64,000 nt of DNA from CF-118 sp035934385 (GTDB lineage: Bacteria; Chloroflexota; Dormibacteria; Dormibacterales; Dormibacteraceae). The position numbers and the translations under genes are program-made. Below the pieces are notes generated by a model. The model was not told where the DNA came from, made no database searches, and saw only the letters and a program-made list of their open reading frames with translations. Of the stretch, positions 26,281 through 35,954 are shown piece after piece. The stretch is from contig DASYXY010000081.1 of the NCBI GenBank assembly GCA_035934385.1, forward strand, positions 1 to 64,000, in the 5' to 3' direction. Position 1 is the stretch's first letter. Every line of letters starts with the position of its first letter.

Positions 26281-27915
26281 TCAGGCCGAGGGTGCCGCGG
26301 TCTCGTCGGCTGTGCGAGGCGTGTTCTCGCCGGGCAGCCAAACATCGAAGATCGTTCCCGCGCCGTCAGAGCTCGTGAACCTGATGAATCCGCCCATCGC
26401 CTCGACGAAACGCCTCGAAAGCGCGAGTCCGAGCCCGGTGCCGTCGTTCTCCTCGCCGGGCCGGAGCTCGGCGAACTCGGTAAACACGAGGTGCTGCCGG
26501 TCGGTGGGGATCCCGAGTCCAGTGTCGAGCACCGAGATGCGGACGCCGTTCGAGCCGCCCGCGACCTGAATGCGCACGTGGCCGCGAGACGGAGTGGAAC
26601 GGATCGCGTTGACCATGAGGTTTATGAGCACCTGGCGGAGGCGCAGCCTGTCAGCTTGCGCGACTGTGCCCGCCACCACGTCGGAACGCAGCACCACGTG
26701 CCGGGCCTCAGCGCTCGGTCCCAGGAGCTCCAGGACGTTCCGGACCTCGGGCCCAACCTCGACTGCCTCGATGGTCAGCGGCAGGGACCCAGACTCCAGG
26801 CGGGCCAGGTCCAGGTAGTCGTTCACCAGTCGCAGCATGTGGCGGGACGCCTCGTCGATGTGCTGCAGGTACAGGCGCTGCTTGTCAGTGAGCGACCCGG
26901 CCGACCCGTCGAGCAACAGGTCGCTGAACCCGAGCATGGCGTTGAGCGGGTTGCGCATCTCGTGGCTGACGGTGGCCAGCGCCTTCGATTTGTCCTCGCT
27001 CTCCTGTCGCGCCCTGCTCGCCTCCTTCCGCTCGAGCGACTCGCTGAGCGCGGTGGCTACGCCTTCCACGAGGCCGACCGTGCTCGTTGTGATCTGTCCG
27101 CCAGGCCTCGCAAGGCCGACCATGACGCCGGCGCCCACGTGTTTACCCGGCATCGGTACGAAAGCCGCCGCCGCGCCCTGCGGGGCGGACTGCCCATCCC
27201 AGAAGCGAGGAGCGTGCCCATGCCTGCCGGCCAGCACAGGCCGGCGTGAGCGCGCGGAGCTGCGCGCCAGCGCAGCCAGCCACACAGGCAGGTCAGACTC
27301 CGACATCTTCTTCTGGTCACCGCTGCCAGAGCTGAACAGGACGCCGAGCATTTCCCGATCGATTAGGAGGCACTGGTCGAGTCCGGCTGCGTCGCGAGTG
27401 AGGTCCAGCGCGTGGGTGGTCAGATCCGAAGGGTTTGTGCCCTGCAAGGCCAGCATGCCGAGGCGGGTGACGACAGTGCCGGCGCGTTCCCGCTCGTCGA
27501 GCTCCGTGAGCCTGAGGTCGATGTCTCGTGCCAGGTTGAACAACTCATCGCGTCCCGGCGGTTCCGAGGCTTCCGCCAGGTGCCCTCGCTCACCGTTGCG
27601 CTCGAACGTCGCCACGTGCCTGTGCATGCGCCGTACCCGCCGCAGCACGCCGTAGTCGATCGCGGCGATCAGGAGCGCCGCCTCGAAGGTGGCCACGGCC
27701 GCGCCGGCCACTCCGATCCACAGCGCGGTCGGCCGAGCCTGGGTGAGCAGATACGCGAACAGGACCGCTCCGAGCGCGGTGACAGCCACGACGGTCATCA
27801 CCAGCTTCAGCGCGAGCGGAGACCGACGATCCAGCATCGCCCAGGCCCGCTCATGTGCCGACGGTGTTTCGAACTCGGATCCGATCTGGCCCTCGCGACG
27901 CGAAGAGTCGATCAT
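26281..27915 (-). CDS. Membrane histidine kinase with GAF-like sensor
   Basis: A 544-aa sensor kinase, last gene of the signalling operon. Two membrane segments (residues ~34-90), a HAMP-like linker, a GAF-like region (~150-290) and a HisKA/HATPase core: phospho-accepting His in ATVSHEMRNPLNAML, N-box NLMVNAIRSTP, G1 DTGLGIP, G2 GTGLGLAL. Its ATG overlaps the stop of the NarL-type regulator (ATGA), so the two probably form a cognate pair. Confidence 0.9.
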   Translation of the reverse strand: MIDSSRREGQIGSEFETPSAHERAWAMLDRRSPLALKLVMTVVAVTALGAVLFAYLLTQARPTALWIGVAGAAVATFEAALLIAAIDYGVLRRVRRMHRHVATFERNGERGHLAEASEPPGRDELFNLARDIDLRLTELDERERAGTVVTRLGMLALQGTNPSDLTTHALDLTRDAAGLDQCLLIDREMLGVLFSSGSGDQKKMSESDLPVWLAALARSSARSRRPVLAGRHGHAPRFWDGQSAPQGAAAAFVPMPGKHVGAGVMVGLARPGGQITTSTVGLVEGVATALSESLERKEASRARQESEDKSKALATVSHEMRNPLNAMLGFSDLLLDGSAGSLTDKQRLYLQHIDEASRHMLRLVNDYLDLARLESGSLPLTIEAVEVGPEVRNVLELLGPSAEARHVVLRSDVVAGTVAQADRLRLRQVLINLMVNAIRSTPSRGHVRIQVAGGSNGVRISVLDTGLGIPTDRQHLVFTEFAELRPGEENDGTGLGLALSRRFVEAMGGFIRFTSSDGAGTIFDVWLPGENTPRTADETAAPSA

Positions 27916-28559
27916 GCCTTCTGCACCTCGCCGTCACGCAGCAGGCCCGCTCGCTCGGCAGACGCCAGGGCCTGAGTCTTGGAGTGCACGCCCGACTTCT
28001 CGATCAGCGCTCGCACTTCCATGCGCACCTCGCCGGGTTCCATGCCAAGACGCGACCCGATCTGCAGGTTGCTCAGTCCCGCGGCCATCAGCGCGAGGAC
28101 CTCGCGCTCGCGATTGCTGAGCTCGTCATTGCCCTCGATGGAACCCGTGGCCGCGGCCTCGTCCCGAGAATGTCGCGCCATGACCGCCATGGTCACCAGG
28201 AGCTCGCCGTCGGCGAGCTTCTGGATGGCGCCCACAAGCTCATTGGCCGACACTTCGAGCGACAGGTAACCCGCGGCCCCGGCGCTTGCGACTTGCATCA
28301 TCAGGTCCTCGCCGCCTTCGGCTGACAGGACCAGAACGGCCACGTCAGGTCGCGCGGTACGCAACCGCTGGACCGCCTGCGGTGCGCCGCTGTCATTCAG
28401 GTGAGTGTCCATCACAACGACATCCGGCCCGAGATGCACGACCTTGTCCACCGCGTCGGCGGCCGACTTCGCAACGCCGCTCACCGCGATGCCCGCGAAG
28501 TCGTTCAGCAGCGAAGCGAGGCCCTCGAACATGAGGCGCTCGTCCTGGACAAGCAGCAC
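27912..28559 (-). CDS. NarL/LuxR-family response regulator
   Basis: A receiver domain (VLLVQDERLMFEGLASLL, phospho-Asp in DVVVMDTHL) followed by a LuxR-type HTH (ELSNREREVLALMAAGLSNLQIGSRLG). The start is uncertain: an in-frame GTG at 28559 gives 215 aa and opens directly on the first receiver strand. A reading to 28706 would add a Ser/Arg-rich stretch antiparallel to nothing known and overlap the upstream kinase by over 100 bp, so I reject it. The C-terminal TRP of the HTH has a modified end (EVRMEVRALIEKSGVHSKTQAL). Confidence 0.82.
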   Translation of the reverse strand: MLLVQDERLMFEGLASLLNDFAGIAVSGVAKSAADAVDKVVHLGPDVVVMDTHLNDSGAPQAVQRLRTARPDVAVLVLSAEGGEDLMMQVASAGAAGYLSLEVSANELVGAIQKLADGELLVTMAVMARHSRDEAAATGSIEGNDELSNREREVLALMAAGLSNLQIGSRLGMEPGEVRMEVRALIEKSGVHSKTQALASAERAGLLRDGEVQKA

Positions 28560-28593
28560 TTTGACCGGCGGGGTCCCGTTCAGCGGTGAACCC

Positions 28594-30804
28594 TCAGTGC
28601 GCCGCCTCGACCGCCGGGTCCGGCGCGATTGGCGCGGGCACAGGCACGGTGAACTGGAAGACTGAGCCTTCGCCCACCTTGCTGTCGACCCAGATCTTGC
28701 CGCCATGCAGCTCGATGATCTGCCGGCTGATGGCCAGGCCGAGACCTGTGCCGACGACCTTGCTCGTCTTGTTGCTTTCGAACCGCTCGTAGCGGCCGAA
28801 AACGCGGCTGATGTTCTCGGGAGCTATACCCACGCCGTGGTCAATGACCGCGACGTGCACGTATCCGTCGTCAAGCGTGGTCATAACCTTGATCTCGCCT
28901 CCGTCGGGCGAATACTTGATGGCATTGTTGACGAGGTTGCTGATCACCTGGATCAGGCGGTCGGGGTCGGCGTTGATGATCGGCAGTGCCTGATCGAGGT
29001 CGAGCTTGATTGCGTGCGCGGAGCTTGACGCGCGGGCCCGCTCGACGACGTCGCTGACCAGAGCATTGGCATCGACCGGCTTCGGGTTGAGCCGGACCTT
29101 GCCCGCTTCCATGCGGTCAAGGTCGAGCATCTCGCTGATCATCCGGTTCAGTCGCAGGGCGTCGTTGTTGATGTCGGTGGCCAGGCTCCTGACCTCCTCC
29201 GCTCCTGTCGACTCGTCCATCAGGAGCTCGCTGAAGCCCTGGATGCCGACCAGCGCGGTTCGAAACTCGTGGCTGACCATGGACACGAACTCGCTCTTCA
29301 GCTGGTTCAGGCGCTCGAGGCCGGCGAGGTTGGCGGCAGCGGTTTCCTCTGCTTCGTGCTTGGCGGTGATGTCCTCGAACATCGCCAGGTAGTACTCGAG
29401 CTTGCCGCTGCGTTTGCGTACTGCGGTCACGCTCCAGTGCAGCCAGACCTCGCTTCCGTCCGCGCGCCGCACGGGACTCTCGCCCTCGATGTTGTCGACG
29501 AGTCCGGTGTCGAGTGGTTTGAACTGCTCGAGCACGCGAACGGTTTCCTCGGGCGACAGGAACTCGGCCACCAGCGAGCCGACCATGATCTGTTCGGGCG
29601 CATGCAGCAGCGTGCCCATGCGCGGGTTGGCCTCGAGCACGCGGTAGTCCGGGCCCACCCGCACCACGCCCAGCGGCGCATGCAGGATCACCTCGTTGAG
29701 GAGGTTCGTCCGCTGCTCGAGCTGCTGCTCGGCGCGGTCGCGAACCGCCAGCAGCGTGAGCGAGTCCCGATGCAGCAGCACCATGCTGACCACCAGCAGG
29801 ATGCCGACGGCGCCACCCACCGCGGTCAGGAACTGGTCGAGGCCCAGGCCGCGCTGGGCCAGGCCGAGCGCGACCACCCCCGCACCGAAAAGCGACAGCC
29901 AGGGCACCGACATCTGCCACAGGTCGGCCGGCCCTTCCTTGGCGACGCGCTCCGCGAAATGCGCCGGCCAGAAGGGCGCGAGGGCTATGCAGAAGTACCC
30001 GATCACCCATCCCGCGTCGGTCACGTTGCCGGTCGCGGTGTAGACGCCGGACGCGGTCAGGTACGCGAACGAGCTGTCGGCGACCGCGGCCGCGGCCAGG
30101 CCGGCCAGCAGGAGGGCCATGGTCCCGCGCTGTTGCGGCGTGGCTCGGCGCATCGCCAGAAGCAGCGCGGCGATGATGATGACGTCGCCCACCGGGTAGG
30201 CGGCCCCGATGACCTGCGTCAGGAGCGTCTGGTTGTTCTGCTGGTAGACGCTCGCCAGGCCGAAAGCCCAGCTGATGAAGATCAGCGACAGCGCCACGAT
30301 CGCGCCGTCGAGGATGGCCTGCGCGCGGGTCGCGACGCGGCTCGGCGCGGAGGGGAAAGTGAGCACCCCGGCGACCGCGAGCGGGATGGCGACAAGGTAG
30401 CCGGCGTCGGCTGCTGACGGGAACGGCACCGCTCGGCCCTGGCCCACCTCGATGTACGACCAGATCACCTCACCGACGCCCCAGCTCAGCGCCGACGCGG
30501 CCAGGAGGCCCCACGCGACGCGCATGCGCCCGGCCTCACGCCGCGACGCGTACCCGCAGCTCCCGGCCGCGATCAGTGCGGCAATTGCCTCGCCCAGGTC
30601 GTCGACCACCGTGACCGAGTGGTCGCCGCCGACCCGGAAGCCGATCCAGATCGTGAAGGCGACGCTGACCACCGCCGCCACCGCGGCCGCCACCAGGAAG
30701 CGGCGGCCCGAGCGCGTCTTCAGGCGCGACCGCGGATGCGACGCGGCCGCAGCGTCAGGGCTGCTCCTATCGACGGTCAGCCGGCTCACACGGGCGGCCG
30801 TCAC
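28594..30804 (-). CDS. Multipass histidine kinase with PAS domain
   Basis: A 736-aa kinase: an N-terminal membrane sensor of nine to ten segments (residues ~30-340), a PAS domain (~370-490, ending YYLAMFEDITAKHEAEE), HisKA and HATPase. The phospho-acceptor box is SMVSHEFRTALVGIQGFSELL, where Ala replaces the usual Pro of HELRTPL. The same variant occurs in the truncated kinase at the right edge, with which it is closely similar throughout. Start ATG overlaps the upstream ATPase stop by 4 bp. Confidence 0.9.
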   Translation of the reverse strand: MTAARVSRLTVDRSSPDAAAASHPRSRLKTRSGRRFLVAAAVAAVVSVAFTIWIGFRVGGDHSVTVVDDLGEAIAALIAAGSCGYASRREAGRMRVAWGLLAASALSWGVGEVIWSYIEVGQGRAVPFPSAADAGYLVAIPLAVAGVLTFPSAPSRVATRAQAILDGAIVALSLIFISWAFGLASVYQQNNQTLLTQVIGAAYPVGDVIIIAALLLAMRRATPQQRGTMALLLAGLAAAAVADSSFAYLTASGVYTATGNVTDAGWVIGYFCIALAPFWPAHFAERVAKEGPADLWQMSVPWLSLFGAGVVALGLAQRGLGLDQFLTAVGGAVGILLVVSMVLLHRDSLTLLAVRDRAEQQLEQRTNLLNEVILHAPLGVVRVGPDYRVLEANPRMGTLLHAPEQIMVGSLVAEFLSPEETVRVLEQFKPLDTGLVDNIEGESPVRRADGSEVWLHWSVTAVRKRSGKLEYYLAMFEDITAKHEAEETAAANLAGLERLNQLKSEFVSMVSHEFRTALVGIQGFSELLMDESTGAEEVRSLATDINNDALRLNRMISEMLDLDRMEAGKVRLNPKPVDANALVSDVVERARASSSAHAIKLDLDQALPIINADPDRLIQVISNLVNNAIKYSPDGGEIKVMTTLDDGYVHVAVIDHGVGIAPENISRVFGRYERFESNKTSKVVGTGLGLAISRQIIELHGGKIWVDSKVGEGSVFQFTVPVPAPIAPDPAVEAAH

Positions 30805-32051
30805 GGCGCCACCTCCTCGACGACAGGCGCGGCCGCCGGCTTCGACCTGTGCTCGGTCTCCAGCGCGGCCGCCAGCGCCTTCAGTTTCTTGGCGAGCGGG
30901 CTGGTCGGAAAGGCCGAAACCAGGAGCTCGCCAGTCACGGCGGCCCTGTCACAGCGGTAGCCATCGTGGTCGAGCTCCACGTCGACCGCGCGTTCCAGGC
31001 TCCGCTCGATGTCGTTGCGGTCGACGATCGAGGTGGCGCGCGGCCGGTTGAGCACGAGCGTCACGCTCCCGATCGGGATATTCAGCACAGTTCTGAACAG
31101 TTCCATCAGCTCTTTGGTGTCTTTCAGCGAGGTCAGCTCCGGTGTGATCACAAGGATGATCCTGTGCGCCCGCTCCAGGACCATCAAAGCCGCTTCCGAC
31201 ATCGCGACGCCAAGATCCACGACCAGGTAGGGGAAGGTCCGCATCAGGGCGGTCAAGGACCGATCCACGAGCTCGGGGGTGATGAGCTCCGACTGCTCGA
31301 CTCGCAGCGCGCCGGGCAGCAGCATCATGCCGGTGGGGTGGTGCATGCACGCGCTGAGCAGCATCTCCTCGAGCTCGCCGTCGGATGCCCGCTCGTTGGC
31401 GGCGAGGCTGCCTGTCGGAACCAGGTTGGCGGTCAGTGCCGCATGGTTGTAAGGAAGGCCAAGGTCCAGCAACAGGCTCTCACCCCGGTTGCGCAAGCCG
31501 AGCGCCGCGGCGAGATTGACGGCCAGGGTGGTCTTTCCGGCGCCGCCCTTGACCGAGTAGACGGCGATGATCCGGCCGTCGTGCGACGCTGACATCTGGT
31601 GGGCGCGCTCGACCAGGTGCTCGATGGTCGCGCGCCTCTGCTCGACGAGCCGGTCGACCTCGGCGCGTACTGGCGAATCCTCCGTCAGCACTCCGTCGAT
31701 GTCGTCTATAAGCAGCTCGAGAAACTCGCATGGCTCGATAGACGTAACCGATGCCGCCTGGGGTGTGCCGCCTTTCATCGCGCTGAGGCCGAAAAAGTCG
31801 CCCGGGCCGAGCACCGCGACCGTGACGCTGTGGTGCGGCGCCCACGTCTCGCGCACCTCGCAGCGCCCACTGACGATGATGTGCATGCGGTCGGCCACCT
31901 CGCCCTGCTTCACGACGTCCTCGCCTCGACCGACGTGGCGAGGTTGCAGCTTGCGCGCCAGGCGGCGCATGTCGCGGTCGGGCAGGGTGAAGAAGATCGA
32001 GATCCCCTGCAGCAGCTCGAGGCGCTTTTCGAGCTCGACCGGCTCTGTCAT
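30801..32051 (-). CDS. Cyclic-nucleotide-binding domain fused to a MinD/CpaE-like ATPase
   Basis: A 416-aa two-domain protein. Residues ~15-125 form a Crp/cNMP-binding fold (GEDVVKQGEVADRMHIIVSG, then LGPGDFFGLSAM), without an HTH. Residues ~160-400 are a ParA/MinD-type P-loop ATPase with deviant Walker A KGGAGKTT at 168-175 and a Walker-B-like LVVDLG. CpaE/FleN-type ATPases position pili or flagella, but no such genes are in this window. The ATG at 32051 overlaps the upstream stop (ATGA). The domain combination inside a phosphorelay operon is unusual. Confidence 0.82.
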   Translation of the reverse strand: MTEPVELEKRLELLQGISIFFTLPDRDMRRLARKLQPRHVGRGEDVVKQGEVADRMHIIVSGRCEVRETWAPHHSVTVAVLGPGDFFGLSAMKGGTPQAASVTSIEPCEFLELLIDDIDGVLTEDSPVRAEVDRLVEQRRATIEHLVERAHQMSASHDGRIIAVYSVKGGAGKTTLAVNLAAALGLRNRGESLLLDLGLPYNHAALTANLVPTGSLAANERASDGELEEMLLSACMHHPTGMMLLPGALRVEQSELITPELVDRSLTALMRTFPYLVVDLGVAMSEAALMVLERAHRIILVITPELTSLKDTKELMELFRTVLNIPIGSVTLVLNRPRATSIVDRNDIERSLERAVDVELDHDGYRCDRAAVTGELLVSAFPTSPLAKKLKALAAALETEHRSKPAAAPVVEEVAP

Positions 32052-32440
32052 TGGTTCCGGGCCGGAACGCCGGCCAGGAAGGCGCGGATCTCCCGGCTGA
32101 AGGCCTCCGGCGTCCATGGCTTGGCGATGAATCCCTCGCAGCCGGCGGCGCGCGCCGCGCGCTCGTAAATCGGCATCACCTGCGCCGTCAGGGCGATCAC
32201 GGGGATGGCGGCGGTGTCCGGGTCGGACTTCAGCTCTCTCGTGAACTCGAGGCCGTCCATGCCCGGCAGCTGGATGTCCATGAGGATCAGGTCAGGCGTC
32301 TTCGTCGTCAGCACGTTCCGCGCGTCTTCGGCCGACCCGGCGCCGGCCACCTCGAAACCCTCGGTCTCGAGCATGACGGTGGCAAGCATCAAGCTGCCGG
32401 CGTTGTCCTCGACGATCAGGATCAGCGGGGGTTTGCTCAT
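32048..32440 (-). CDS. Single-domain (CheY-like) response regulator
   Basis: A 130-aa receiver with no output domain: acidic pair in LILIVEDNAGSLML, phospho-Asp in LILMDIQLPGMDG, switch Thr in VIALTAQVM and Lys in GFIAKPW. It is translationally coupled to the ATPase gene, so a direct phospho-signal from receiver to ATPase is a plausible idea. A 67-bp gap and a -10-like box separate it from the preceding gene. Confidence 0.88.
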   Translation of the reverse strand: MSKPPLILIVEDNAGSLMLATVMLETEGFEVAGAGSAEDARNVLTTKTPDLILMDIQLPGMDGLEFTRELKSDPDTAAIPVIALTAQVMPIYERAARAAGCEGFIAKPWTPEAFSREIRAFLAGVPARNQ

Positions 32441-32473
32441 GGCGTGATCCGGTGTTATCGCAGCTCCGGCAGC

Positions 32474-32479
32474 ATATTA
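32474..32479 (-). promoter_or_regulatory. Possible internal promoter (TAATAT) in the signalling operon
   Basis: TAATAT on the minus strand about 33 nt before the ATG at 32440, in the only non-overlapping intergenic gap among the central genes of the operon. No clear -35. Confidence 0.3.
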
Positions 32480-32507
32480 ACCGTCGGATTTACGCGCCCA
32501 TGCCGCC

Positions 32508-32957
32508 TTACGAGCCCTTTCCTCGCTTCCTCTCATGCTGCTCCAGGGCCTCCTTGGCGCTGGCCAGCTCCGTGTACAACTGCCGCGTGTGCAGCAGGTT
32601 GCGGACGCGCAGGAGGACTTCCTCGCGGTCGAGCGGCTTGAGCAGGAAATCGTCGGCGCCAAGCACCAACGCGGTGTTGCGCGCCAGCCTGGTGGTGTCG
32701 GCGGTGAGCACGACGACGGGGAGGAAGCCGAGGCTTTCACGGGCACTGCGCAGCCGGGTGAGGATCTCGATGCCGTCCGGCTTCGGCATGTGGAGGTCGA
32801 GGAGCACGATGTCAGGCTCGAAATCCATGAACTCGCGCTCGGCCAGGCCAGAGTCGGTGACGCCTTTGACTACCAGCTCCGGTTGCTCCGCCAACATCGA
32901 CTCCAGCAGCAGAACGTTGGCGGGCTCGTCGTCGATGATGAGGACGCGGCTCGTCAC
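32508..32957 (-). CDS. Single-domain response regulator with C-terminal coiled coil
   Basis: A 149-aa receiver (VLIIDDEPANVLLLESML, phospho-Asp in IVLLDLHMPKPDG, Lys in DDFLLKPLDREE) followed by a charged helix (LHTRQLYTELASAKEALEQHE) that often links receivers to output domains; here the protein simply ends. The GTG at 32957 overlaps the upstream stop (GTGA). Confidence 0.85.
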   Translation of the reverse strand: MTSRVLIIDDEPANVLLLESMLAEQPELVVKGVTDSGLAEREFMDFEPDIVLLDLHMPKPDGIEILTRLRSARESLGFLPVVVLTADTTRLARNTALVLGADDFLLKPLDREEVLLRVRNLLHTRQLYTELASAKEALEQHERKRGKGS

Positions 32958-33331
32958 CGGGCGCCGGCCAGATACCTGCGGACCTGCGCTGCGAGCGCTC
33001 GAGTGTCGATGGGCTTGGGGATGTAACCGCTGCACCCCGCCTTGATCGCAAGCTCGGCGTCGCCTTGCATGGCGTGCGCCGTCATGGCCACGACCGGGAT
33101 GGGCCTCGTCGCCGGGTCGCGCTTGAGCTGCTCTGTGAACGCGAGACCGTCCTCGCCCGGAAGCTGGACGTCCATGAGGATCAGCTGAGGCATCTCAGCC
33201 TCCAGCTGGCGACGCGCTTCCTCGGTGTTGCCGGCGACCTCTACCCGGTAACCGTCGCGCTCCAGCACCGCGACTGTGAGCATCTGGTTCGTCTCGTTGT
33301 CCTCAACGATGAGGATGAGGGGTGCGCTCAT
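32954..33331 (-). CDS. Single-domain (CheY-like) response regulator
   Basis: A 125-aa receiver, similar to the 32048-32440 product: LILIVEDNETNQMLT, phospho-Asp in LILMDVQLPGEDG, Lys in GYIPKPIDTR. Start ATG overlaps the hybrid kinase stop (ATGA); its stop overlaps the next GTG. The pair of near-identical receivers suggests a duplication within the operon. Confidence 0.88.
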   Translation of the reverse strand: MSAPLILIVEDNETNQMLTVAVLERDGYRVEVAGNTEEARRQLEAEMPQLILMDVQLPGEDGLAFTEQLKRDPATRPIPVVAMTAHAMQGDAELAIKAGCSGYIPKPIDTRALAAQVRRYLAGAR

Positions 33332-35949
33332 TTCGCTGCGGGGTGCTTGCCATTGGCCTTGTCGACGACCTGCTGCAGCAGGCCGAGCAGGTCCGCCGCG
33401 CCGACCGACCCGCGGCTGAGGATCGTGGACACGTGGCCGTTGAGGTGCCGCTTGTCCGCCTCCGTGAGATGACGGGCGGTGAGGACCATGATCGGCGTCT
33501 GCGCGGTCTTCGGATCGGCGCGCAGCGCCTCGACGACGTCGAATCCCGTGACCTCGGGCATCATCAGGTCGAGAAGGATCAGGTCGGGCGGTCGCGCCTT
33601 GGCCAGCTCGATCGCCTCGCGTCCTCCTGTAGCCTCGATCACCTCAAAGCCAGCGGGCTCGAGGATGCGCACCAGCCAGTGCCGGTTCGCCGCTTCGTCA
33701 TCGACCACCATGACGCTCGTCGGCGTGCCTTCGACAGCTGACTTCGACTTGAACCGCTTCAACCGGTCGACGAGAAGCTTCCCGTCCACGGGCTTGACGA
33801 AGTAGTCGAGGGCGCCGAGCGCCTTGCCCAGCTCGGGGTTGTCGACGACGCTCACGACGACGACCGGGATGCTGCTGGTCTCTTCGTCGCGCTTGAGGCG
33901 CGACATCACTTCCCATCCGTCGAGCTCCGGCAGCAGGATGTCGAGCGTGATGGCGGCCGGATGCAGCGCTCGAGCCTTGGCGATCGCCTCGGTTCCGGTG
34001 CGGGCCACATGCGTCCTGAAGCCCGCCCCCTGAAGCTGACGCGTAAGGAGCTCCGCTGCCGCTACGTCGTCCTCGATGATCAGCACCAGCGGTCGCGACG
34101 GATCGGTGGCGGCGCTGTCGACCTTCTCATCCTGCGGAGCGGCGGGTGCGACCTGGATCGGCAGCCGGAGCGTGAACACGCTCCCCTGACCGACCTTGCT
34201 CGTCAGGCGTACATCGCCTCCGTGCAGCAGCGCGAAGCGGCGCGTCAGCGCGAGCCCGAGGCCGGTGCCTTGCTGTCGCCGTCCTGGCCCCGGGTCGACC
34301 TGGTGGAACTCCATGAAGATCTTGGACTGGTCGGCCTCGGAGATGCCGATGCCCGTGTCGGCGACAGCGACCTCGATCGCCCCGGCGACCCGCCGCGCGG
34401 TGATCGACACCTGGCCGCCTTCGTTGGTGAACTTGATGGCGTTAGACAGCAGGTTGAGAAGCATCTGCTTGAGCTTGCCCGCGTCCGCGAGGATCGAGCC
34501 CGCCGAGCCTGCGTCGGCGTGGATCGTGATCTGCTTCTGTCCCGCGAGCGGTTCGACCAGCTCGATGGCCTGCGCGATGACCGGTTCCACGGGCACTTCC
34601 TGGAGGCGAAGCTCCATCTGCCCGGCCTCGACCTTCGCGAGATCGAGGATGTCGTTGATGAGGCCGAGCAGGTGCTTGCCGCTGGAGTGGACCTGGGCCA
34701 GGAATCGCTTCTGGGTCGCGCTGTCGAACTGCGATTCCTTGGCATCGAGCATCAGCTCCGAGAAACCGATGATTGCGTTCAGAGGCGTGCGCAGCTCATG
34801 GCTCATGTTCGCGAGGAACACGCTCTTGTGCTCGCTGGCCTCCTTGAGCTCGCGATTTGCGTCCTTGAGCTCTTTGACCAGTCGCCTTCTGTCCACCCCG
34901 GCGGTCACCGACGTCATGAACTGCTGCACGCGGTTGAGCTCGTCGTTGCCGATCGCCGGCGTGAAGGGTCCCGACACGACCACCAGGTGTCCGATGCCTT
35001 CGATGCTGTGAATCGGCAGCGAGATGAGGGTGACCCGCTGACCGCTGTGACGCTCGTACCGGCGGATGCCGGTTGACAGGTCAGGCAAGAGCGCCTGCAG
35101 CTCCTCGGCAAAGTTCGAGTCGACGCCGGTCGACGCCCGCGCCTCGCCGCGGCTGTCGAACGAGATCGCTCCGCCGCCCCCCGTGAGACGGGTCGCCCAC
35201 TCGAGAGCGCGCCGATCGATCGAGGAGAACTCATCGGTGACGAAGATGCTTTCCATGAACTCACGGAGGCCCTCTTCCTCGGTAGCCCGCCACTCGCGTC
35301 GCAGCCATGCCGGCGGCGCGAAGCTCACGTACAGGAGCGGCACTATCGCGAGCACGATCAGCTGCAGCGCGAGCTGCGTCGGGGCATTGGTCGTGGTGAC
35401 GCGCGCGCCGGCGAGGATCAACGCGAACAGCAGGATGCCGACAAGGCCGGCGAAGCCAAGACTCAGCGATCGCAGGCGCCATTTCTGCACCGTCGGCAGA
35501 CCGCGCGCGACGAGCCAGAAACGGATGATCGGCTCGAGCACCGTGGCGGCCCACGCCACTATCAGGGCCACAGCGATCCAGAGAAGGACCGCGCGCTGCG
35601 CCGACAGCGCCATCGCACCCAGGTAGGCGCCCACGATTGCCACCAGCACGGCTGCCGCGCCTATGCGCCATCCCCTCGAAAGCGGAATGAGCGCATGCCG
35701 GTAGCTCAGAAGCGCGTAGCCCGACCCGACGAACGCAAGGAGGTTGAGGAAGGACACGGGCGCTGAGGAGACGTGCAGCAGGGTCATCACCCGGCCGAGA
35801 GTGAGGACCACTGACAGCAGCACGATCGCCAGCGCTAGGTAGCCGGAGGAGCGGTCGCGGTCGCGCAACCAGATCGCGGCGGTTACCACCCCGAGCGCCA
35901 GGAAGGCAACGGCGTCGACGTTCTGCATGAAATCGATCAGGTCGTTCAC
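33328..35949 (-). CDS. Hybrid histidine kinase with two receiver domains
   Basis: An 873-aa protein: about seven membrane segments (residues 1-215), a GAF-like region (~225-360), a HisKA box (NMSHELRTPLNAIIGFSEL), HATPase (GTGLGLALTRRFALLHGG), receiver 1 (LVLIIEDD, ITLDILLPELDG, DYFVKPVDG) and receiver 2 (VMVVDDEAANRH, LILLDLMMPEVTG). Receiver 2 has STILSRG where the conserved Lys-Pro is expected, so its switching may differ. It is the likely hub of the relay, donating phosphate to the small receivers encoded downstream. Confidence 0.92.
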   Translation of the reverse strand: MNDLIDFMQNVDAVAFLALGVVTAAIWLRDRDRSSGYLALAIVLLSVVLTLGRVMTLLHVSSAPVSFLNLLAFVGSGYALLSYRHALIPLSRGWRIGAAAVLVAIVGAYLGAMALSAQRAVLLWIAVALIVAWAATVLEPIIRFWLVARGLPTVQKWRLRSLSLGFAGLVGILLFALILAGARVTTTNAPTQLALQLIVLAIVPLLYVSFAPPAWLRREWRATEEEGLREFMESIFVTDEFSSIDRRALEWATRLTGGGGAISFDSRGEARASTGVDSNFAEELQALLPDLSTGIRRYERHSGQRVTLISLPIHSIEGIGHLVVVSGPFTPAIGNDELNRVQQFMTSVTAGVDRRRLVKELKDANRELKEASEHKSVFLANMSHELRTPLNAIIGFSELMLDAKESQFDSATQKRFLAQVHSSGKHLLGLINDILDLAKVEAGQMELRLQEVPVEPVIAQAIELVEPLAGQKQITIHADAGSAGSILADAGKLKQMLLNLLSNAIKFTNEGGQVSITARRVAGAIEVAVADTGIGISEADQSKIFMEFHQVDPGPGRRQQGTGLGLALTRRFALLHGGDVRLTSKVGQGSVFTLRLPIQVAPAAPQDEKVDSAATDPSRPLVLIIEDDVAAAELLTRQLQGAGFRTHVARTGTEAIAKARALHPAAITLDILLPELDGWEVMSRLKRDEETSSIPVVVVSVVDNPELGKALGALDYFVKPVDGKLLVDRLKRFKSKSAVEGTPTSVMVVDDEAANRHWLVRILEPAGFEVIEATGGREAIELAKARPPDLILLDLMMPEVTGFDVVEALRADPKTAQTPIMVLTARHLTEADKRHLNGHVSTILSRGSVGAADLLGLLQQVVDKANGKHPAAK

Positions 35950-35954
35950 GTCGT

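Noticed and set aside
28560..28706. N-terminal extension of the NarL-type regulator
   Set aside because: Ser/Arg-rich, overlaps the upstream kinase by more than 100 bp, and the receiver fold begins at about 28559.
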